DNA of 64,000 nt. It comes from Enterobacter kobei (GTDB lineage: Bacteria; Pseudomonadota; Gammaproteobacteria; Enterobacterales; Enterobacteriaceae). The notes beneath the pieces are model-generated. The model searched no databases. It was not told the origin of the DNA and was given only the letters and a program-made list of their open reading frames with translations. The stretch covers positions 3,906,001 to 3,970,000 of the forward strand of contig NZ_CP017181.1 in assembly GCF_001729765.1 (NCBI RefSeq). The letters are read 5' to 3'. Made by a program: the position numbers and the translations under genes. Shown here piece after piece: positions 59,358-64,000 of this stretch (its first letter is position 1; every line of letters begins with the position of its first letter).

Positions 59358-60545
59358 CTATCGCAATGACATCAGTGAAAAAGTCGGGTCGGCGAGCGGT
59401 ACGTCCGATAAATCCCGCCCTGCCGCCATCCAGCGTTTCGCCAGCTTGACGGTGCGCGCATCGTTAAACGCCACCAGCTGCGTCAGTCGTCCGTTTTCAT
59501 CCAGCGAGAAAAAGAGCGAATCTTCACGCGCTATCGTGTTGCTGCCCGGATGCGGAATGCCGAGGATCTGAATATTGTGCTGGTATTGATCCGACCACAG
59601 CCACGGCGCGTCGTCGTAGCCTGGCGCATCGGGGTTGAGCATCGCTTTCGCCGTCGCCACCGCCTGATTCTGGGCAAATGCCCACGACTGAATGCACAAG
59701 CCGTAGTGGTGATGCTGAGCCACATCGCCAGCCGCAAAGATGAACGGATCCGAGGTACGCCCATGAGCGTCCACCACGATCCCGCGCCCGGTATGAAGCC
59801 CCGCATCGTGCGCCAGTTCCAGATTGAGATCGACGCCGATCCCGACCACCACCGCATTAAAGGTTTCGCGCTGGCCATCACAGTGAATAACCGGCAGGCC
59901 ATTGTCGTCCTCCAGCTCCAGCGCGCCGCAGCCGGTACGGATGTCGACGCCCTGTTCGCGATGGATGGCCGCTAAGCGTTGCGATACTTCTCCGCTCACC
60001 GACCGCATGCACAGCGCGGGCTGCTGCTCGAACAGCGTGACCGCCACGCCGTTTTTGCGCGCGGAGGCGGCAATCTCAAGGCCGATCCAGCCGCCGCCCA
60101 CAATCGCCAGGGTTTTACTCTGCGCCAGACGCCCCTTCAGACGCTGCGCGTCCTGCCAGTGGCGCAGGGTATAGACCTGCGGATGCGCCGCCCACGCCTC
60201 GCCCGGCAGACGCGCCCGCCCTCCGGTGGCAATCAAAAGAATGTTGTAACTAAGATGCGTACCGTTGCTTAAACACACCGTTTTTGTCTGACGGTCGATC
60301 TGCTCCGCACGCAGTGGGCGGTACCAGGTCAGATCCAGCGCCTGCTGTGCCTCTTCGGAAAACAGCCGCGGGAGCGCCGCGTCAGGCTCCAGCAGAGACG
60401 CCTTCGACAGCGGCGGACGTTCGTAGAAATCCCACGCTTCTTCCGCCACCACGCAAATCTCGCCCTCGAAGCCCTCGTCGCGGAGGGTTTTTGCCGCCCA
60501 GCCGCCCGCCTGACCGCCGCCGATAATGACAATGCGCGACGTCAT
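59358..60545 (-). CDS. FAD-dependent ferredoxin reductase-type oxidoreductase
   Basis: A 395-residue pyridine nucleotide-disulfide-fold flavoprotein. The FAD motif GGGQAGGWAAKTLRDEGF is at the N-terminus, the NAD(P) motif VGGGWIGLEIAASARKNG near 150, and the second FAD motif IFAAGDVAQHHH near 280. It matches the BphA4/rhodocoxin reductase group that feeds electrons to Rieske oxygenases through a ferredoxin. The ATG at 60545 overlaps the dioxygenase stop (ATGA). No ferredoxin gene is seen in the window. Confidence 0.85.
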   Translation of the reverse strand: MTSRIVIIGGGQAGGWAAKTLRDEGFEGEICVVAEEAWDFYERPPLSKASLLEPDAALPRLFSEEAQQALDLTWYRPLRAEQIDRQTKTVCLSNGTHLSYNILLIATGGRARLPGEAWAAHPQVYTLRHWQDAQRLKGRLAQSKTLAIVGGGWIGLEIAASARKNGVAVTLFEQQPALCMRSVSGEVSQRLAAIHREQGVDIRTGCGALELEDDNGLPVIHCDGQRETFNAVVVGIGVDLNLELAHDAGLHTGRGIVVDAHGRTSDPFIFAAGDVAQHHHYGLCIQSWAFAQNQAVATAKAMLNPDAPGYDDAPWLWSDQYQHNIQILGIPHPGSNTIAREDSLFFSLDENGRLTQLVAFNDARTVKLAKRWMAAGRDLSDVPLADPTFSLMSLR

Positions 60546-61468
60546 ACCGCCTCCGGCTTTTTCTGCTGACGGCGCGTGTCGTGGTCGATGCCGCCTTCCA
60601 CCGCCCATTCGGTGAAGGAGACCAGCGAATGCTCCAGCTCGCGCGGCTGCCAGTTTTCGGTCAGGTAATCGTCGTTGGTGTAATACTCAAACGCGCCGCC
60701 GGTCGGGCTGTTGACGTACCAGAAATAGGCCGACGACACCGGATGACGGCCCGGCCCAATAAACGTGCTCCAGGCGTTTTTATTCATCGCGATACCGCCG
60801 CCGATCACCTCGTGGATGTCGCGCACCGTAAACGCAACGTGGTTTAGCCCGCGCTTGCGGTTCGGTAATTGCAGCAGGAACAGGTTGTGATGGCCGCCGC
60901 GCACGCCGCAGCGCAGGAATACGGCGCGATTGATGTAGCGGTCAGAGACCTGGAAGCCGAGCACTTCGCGATAGAATGTCTCCACCGCGGCCAGCTCCTC
61001 AACGAAAAACACCACGTGCCCGACGTTAATCGGCTGGGCGCGATCGTAGACCGGGCTGGGGGTGTCGATTCGGCGAGCGTCTCCCCACTGGTTAATCGGC
61101 TCAACGTTCAGCTCCACGTCGGTCTGCTGGCTGACCTGCACGCGCAGCGTCATGCCGTTCGGATCGCGGCACTCCAGGGCGTCGCCCACTTCACGAAAGC
61201 CAGGCTGCCCGGCAAGCTTCGGGCGCAGCGCATCGAGGTCTGCCGGGGTGGCCACCGCCCAGGTCATACGGCGCAGGGTGTTGCCCGCTTCAAAGGCTGG
61301 CGGCAGGTCGGGGCTGTCGATCGGATTAAGCTCCACGCGCGCGCCGCTCAGGGTGGTAAAACGCTGGCCGCTGGCATCGCCCGTCAGGCCAAAATCACGC
61401 ATAAATTTGGCGCAGTGCGTCAGGTCTTCCACGCCAAATTCCAGCTTTTCAATTCCGGTTACACTCAT
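60542..61468 (-). CDS. Type I extradiol ring-cleavage dioxygenase (VOC)
   Basis: A 308-residue two-domain VOC protein. In the C-terminal domain the Fe(II) triad His151, His210 and Glu261 and the acid-base His at 193/194 align with those of 2,3-dihydroxybiphenyl dioxygenase (His146, His210, Glu260, His195). This strongly suggests meta cleavage of a catechol-like ring. The N-terminal domain is the usual non-catalytic repeat. The start at 61468 (MSVTGIEKLEFGV) is preferred over upstream in-frame ATGs. It lies 78 nt after the IclR regulator. Confidence 0.85.
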   Translation of the reverse strand: MSVTGIEKLEFGVEDLTHCAKFMRDFGLTGDASGQRFTTLSGARVELNPIDSPDLPPAFEAGNTLRRMTWAVATPADLDALRPKLAGQPGFREVGDALECRDPNGMTLRVQVSQQTDVELNVEPINQWGDARRIDTPSPVYDRAQPINVGHVVFFVEELAAVETFYREVLGFQVSDRYINRAVFLRCGVRGGHHNLFLLQLPNRKRGLNHVAFTVRDIHEVIGGGIAMNKNAWSTFIGPGRHPVSSAYFWYVNSPTGGAFEYYTNDDYLTENWQPRELEHSLVSFTEWAVEGGIDHDTRRQQKKPEAV

Positions 61469-61546
61469 CGTTCGTTGCCTCATCTGGCCCAAATTGGGCG
61501 TAAAACATGCCCGACGCACTGAAGCGCCTGACGTTAACTCACTGAT

Positions 61547-62344
61547 TTAACTGGCCTGTGACAGGTACCCTAAGAAGCCAGAAATTTTATCTGCCGCGAG
61601 GCGAACCTCGTTCTGGAGCCGCTCGCGGTCGGTCTGCGGGATCTCCTCCGACGGCACCAGAATGCTGACCACCGCCGCCACGCGCTGGCTTCGGTCATAC
61701 ACCGGATAGACGATGGAAGAGATGCCGTGGCGGAAGAAAGACTCGCCAATCACATATCCGCGGGCTTTGTCCTGCTGCACCATCTGCCACAGGGCTTCGC
61801 GGTCGTGAAGCTGCCCCGGCGTGTTGCCCGGCAGCCGCTCGTGCGGGAACAGCTGTTCAAAATCGGCGCGGGAAATATCGGTCAATAACATGCGGCCAAG
61901 CGAGGTACAGTGCACCGGCAGACGGGTGCCAATGCTGACCTGATTGATACGCGACCCGGCGGCGCTGACGCGGGCAATGTAAATAATGTCGCGTCCGTCG
62001 CGGATCGCCAGATGGCTGCTGCACTGGCTGACATCGCGAAGCTGCTCGATCACCGGCTGGCCTACCTGCGCCACGTCCAGCGAGGCGATGTACTCAAAGC
62101 CCAGGCGCAGCACGTTCATGCCCAGCGAGAAGGTATTGGTGCGCGCATTGCGCTCCAGAAAACCCATATACTCCAGCGTCTGCACCACGCGGTAGGCAGT
62201 GGCCTTCGGCATATCCACCAGCCGGTGTAGCTCGGCAAAGGTCAGCTCGCGATGCTGCTCGCCGAAGGCCAACAGCAGCTGCAAACCGCGTTCAAGCCCC
62301 GGCACCAGATACTTCACTTCCTGATCGTTTGCCATAATCGCCAT
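61547..62344 (-). CDS. IclR-family transcriptional regulator
   Basis: A 265-residue regulator with the N-terminal winged helix (LTFAELHRLVDMPKATAYRVVQTLEYMGFL) and a C-terminal effector-binding domain (SSHLAIRDGRDIIYIARV ... HCTSLGRMLL ... SFFRHGISSIVYPV). Family members often control aromatic catabolism. The ATG at 62335 (MANDQEV) is an alternative start; AAGG fits it slightly better. It sits inside the operon, 3 nt after an SDR gene, so it is likely autoregulated with its targets. Confidence 0.87.
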   Translation of the reverse strand: MAIMANDQEVKYLVPGLERGLQLLLAFGEQHRELTFAELHRLVDMPKATAYRVVQTLEYMGFLERNARTNTFSLGMNVLRLGFEYIASLDVAQVGQPVIEQLRDVSQCSSHLAIRDGRDIIYIARVSAAGSRINQVSIGTRLPVHCTSLGRMLLTDISRADFEQLFPHERLPGNTPGQLHDREALWQMVQQDKARGYVIGESFFRHGISSIVYPVYDRSQRVAAVVSILVPSEEIPQTDRERLQNEVRLAADKISGFLGYLSQAS

Positions 62345-62347
62345 ACC

Positions 62348-63097
62348 TTAGTTAAAGACAAAACCGCCGTTGACCGGGATCAGCTGCCCGGTGATAAACC
62401 GCGACAGATCGCTTAAGAGCCAGACCACGCTGCCGGTGACATCCTCCGGCTGCTGCGCGCCCGTTAACGCGCGGCCATTTTCGTAGAGCTGATGGCGTTC
62501 GGCGGGCACATATTCGGTGGCCTCGACGCGGGTCAGCCCCGGCGCGATAGCGTTGATTCGAATGCGTTTTTCCCCCAGCTCGCGCGCCATTGAGCGGGTC
62601 ATCGCAATCACCGCCCCCTTACTGGCCACGTAGGCCATCAGGCGCGGCGCGCCCCACAGCGCGGTATCGGACGCCACGTTCACAATCCCTGCCCCTTCGC
62701 GCAGCAGCGGCACGGCGGCACGCGTCACCAGCCAGGTGCCCTTGACGTTCACGCTCATCACCCGATCCCAGAGATCCGGATCGTAATCCAGCATGTTTTT
62801 ACCGCCCACGCCGGTCGCCATTGCCGCGTTGTTCACCAGACCGTCAATCTGCCCCAGTTTGCCAATGGCGCTGAATACCTGCTCGATGGACTGCGGATCG
62901 GCCAGATCGATAACGTGCGATTCGGTTACATACCCTTGCTCGCTCAGACGGTGGGCGCTTTCGGCCAGCTCGCCTTTGAGGATGTCGCACATCACCACGC
63001 AGGCACCTTGCGCAGCGCAGGCGCTGGCAAAGTGGTAACCCAGCCCGCGCGCGGCGCCGGTCACGACGATGCGCTTCCCGCTCAGCAGTCTGTTCAT
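62348..63097 (-). CDS. SDR dehydrogenase, probable cis-dihydrodiol oxidation
   Basis: A 249-residue classical SDR with TGAARGLG (13-20), NNAA, catalytic Ser143, Tyr156 and Lys160 (YVASK). It is a plausible dehydrogenase that rearomatises the cis-diol made by the Rieske oxygenase; that role is inferred from position. Its ATG overlaps the stop of the oxygenase gene by one base (TGATG). Confidence 0.83.
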   Translation of the reverse strand: MNRLLSGKRIVVTGAARGLGYHFASACAAQGACVVMCDILKGELAESAHRLSEQGYVTESHVIDLADPQSIEQVFSAIGKLGQIDGLVNNAAMATGVGGKNMLDYDPDLWDRVMSVNVKGTWLVTRAAVPLLREGAGIVNVASDTALWGAPRLMAYVASKGAVIAMTRSMARELGEKRIRINAIAPGLTRVEATEYVPAERHQLYENGRALTGAQQPEDVTGSVVWLLSDLSRFITGQLIPVNGGFVFN

Positions 63098-64000
63098 CAG
63101 GCGGCTCCCTGCTGCGCTTCGCGCATCGCCAGCTGTTCTTTCGCGGCCTTTTGCATCATGCGGCGCAGGCGCGAGAGCCCGACGTCGTGCTGGTAGAGGT
63201 ATTCATGGTCACGGGCATTTGGCGCCAGGCTTTCCAGCACCACGCGGTCCTGCTCCAGCACTTCCCAGTGCAGTTTTTCCAGACGATTGCGGTACATAAA
63301 GCGCCACATATCGCGCTGCCAGCCCTGCACGCGGCGGATGCGCCAGAAGAAGACGCGGCAGTTGTCGTTATCTTCCGGCACCACCATGCCGACGATAAAG
63401 AAGTGGCCGCCCGGTCCGAAACGCTTCTTATACGGAATGGAGAGACGCATCCAGCAGGTGCCGCTGTTGCCCAATTCCACCCAGTCGAAATTGACGCCGC
63501 TCTGCCCCTTTTTCTCGAAGATGAAGCCGGTTTTGGTCGGCTGAAGCACCATGTCGGCCTTGCGATCCCCTTCTGCCATCGAATGTGACGACGAATGCAG
63601 ATAGGTGCCGTGCATCGGGTCCATGACGTTTTCCAGCGCGTACTGGTAATTGCATTTCCACGCGGCGGTGCAGAGGAAGTTGCTGAAACTGTCCGTGTCG
63701 GCGAGCTCATCCGGGAAAGTCAGCTCGTCCGGCTGCTGGTCAGCAGTGACGCCGAACCACAGGAAAATGGCGCCGTGCGCCTCCTGCACGTTATAGCTGC
63801 GCACGCACTGCTGGCCGACCAGCGGGCATTTGTCCACGGCGGGCACATCTTTCACTTCGCCATTGCCCGCCACTTCCACGCCGTGGTACCAGCAGGCAAT
63901 ACGGTCCCCAAGGTTCCAGCCCATCGACAGGCGTGCGCCGCGGTGCGGACAGCGGTCTTCCAGCGCCTGCACCTGGCCGTCTTTATTGCGCCAGACCACA
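63097..64000 (-). CDS. Rieske aromatic ring-hydroxylating oxygenase, alpha subunit (cut by edge)
   Basis: The visible 300 residues are the C-terminal majority; the frame is open at the right edge, so the first part is missing. The Rieske 2Fe-2S motifs CPHRG and CWYHG are 15-17 residues apart, and the mononuclear iron motif is ENVMDPMHGTYLH (Asp-x2-His-x4-His). This is the oxygenase that adds O2 to an aromatic ring. No beta subunit follows, so it may be an alpha-only (alpha-3) type, as in phthalate- or carbazole-like systems, or a monooxygenase. The substrate is unknown. Confidence 0.88.
   Translation of the reverse strand, partial: VVWRNKDGQVQALEDRCPHRGARLSMGWNLGDRIACWYHGVEVAGNGEVKDVPAVDKCPLVGQQCVRSYNVQEAHGAIFLWFGVTADQQPDELTFPDELADTDSFSNFLCTAAWKCNYQYALENVMDPMHGTYLHSSSHSMAEGDRKADMVLQPTKTGFIFEKKGQSGVNFDWVELGNSGTCWMRLSIPYKKRFGPGGHFFIVGMVVPEDNDNCRVFFWRIRRVQGWQRDMWRFMYRNRLEKLHWEVLEQDRVVLESLAPNARDHEYLYQHDVGLSRLRRMMQKAAKEQLAMREAQQGAA

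Overview
The window is a piece of a chromosome from an enterobacterium, most likely the Enterobacter cloacae complex or a close relative such as Leclercia or Lelliottia. Most protein sequences are close to Escherichia coli K-12 products, and the gene order follows the E. coli 65-66 min region: actS (ygeR)-idi-lysS-prfB-recJ-dsbC-xerD-fldB-cptA-sdhE-ygfZ-yqfA-bglA-ygfF-gcvPHT-ubiI-ubiH-pepP-ygfB-zapA-ssrS-ygfA-serA-rpiA-argP-yggE-argO-mscS-fbaA-pgk-epd-tktA-loiP. REP-type palindromes typical of enterobacteria are scattered between genes. Genus is inferred from memory of families and was not tested by a search.

Region 1 (1-12.7 kb) is accessory. It starts with the 3' end of a YqeG-type transporter, followed by yjdJ and yjdI. 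Next come a CitA/DpiB-family sensor kinase with its response regulator, and a three-gene ABC importer of unknown substrate (binding protein, fused double permease, ATPase). A complete R773-type arsenic operon (arsRDABC) follows, then a gap with two tiny overlapping ORFs. All of this lies on the 3' side of tRNA-Gly(CCC) (glyU), a natural insertion point.

Region 2 (12.7-50.5 kb) is core housekeeping: cell-wall amidase activation, isoprenoid isomerisation, lysyl-tRNA synthetase, RF2 with its programmed frameshift, recombination and repair, disulfide isomerisation, SDH flavinylation, glycine cleavage, ubiquinone hydroxylases, Z-ring assembly, 6S RNA, serine synthesis, arginine export, the MscS channel, and lower glycolysis with B6 and pentose-phosphate genes. 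Compared with K-12, yqfB is replaced by an RpiR-family regulator before bglA, and the yggC-yggP/cmtAB block between epd and tktA is absent.

Region 3 (50.7-64 kb) is a catabolic island inserted after loiP. An OprD-type porin is followed by about 12 tightly packed minus-strand genes running in from beyond the right edge. In transcription order these are: Rieske oxygenase alpha subunit (cut by the edge), cis-diol-type SDR, IclR regulator, type I extradiol dioxygenase, flavin reductase, MFS importer, cupin, C-C-type hydrolase, an SDR lacking the catalytic Tyr/Lys, an aspartate-dehydrogenase-like protein, an aldehyde dehydrogenase and a ThDP-dependent enzyme. The first half reads as an aromatic ring dihydroxylation and meta-cleavage pathway. 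The last three genes could take an amino or 2-oxo acid to a carboxylic acid. Substrate and pathway are unknown to me, and this is the best candidate for an undescribed system. No CRISPR array, prophage, integrase or IS element was recognised.
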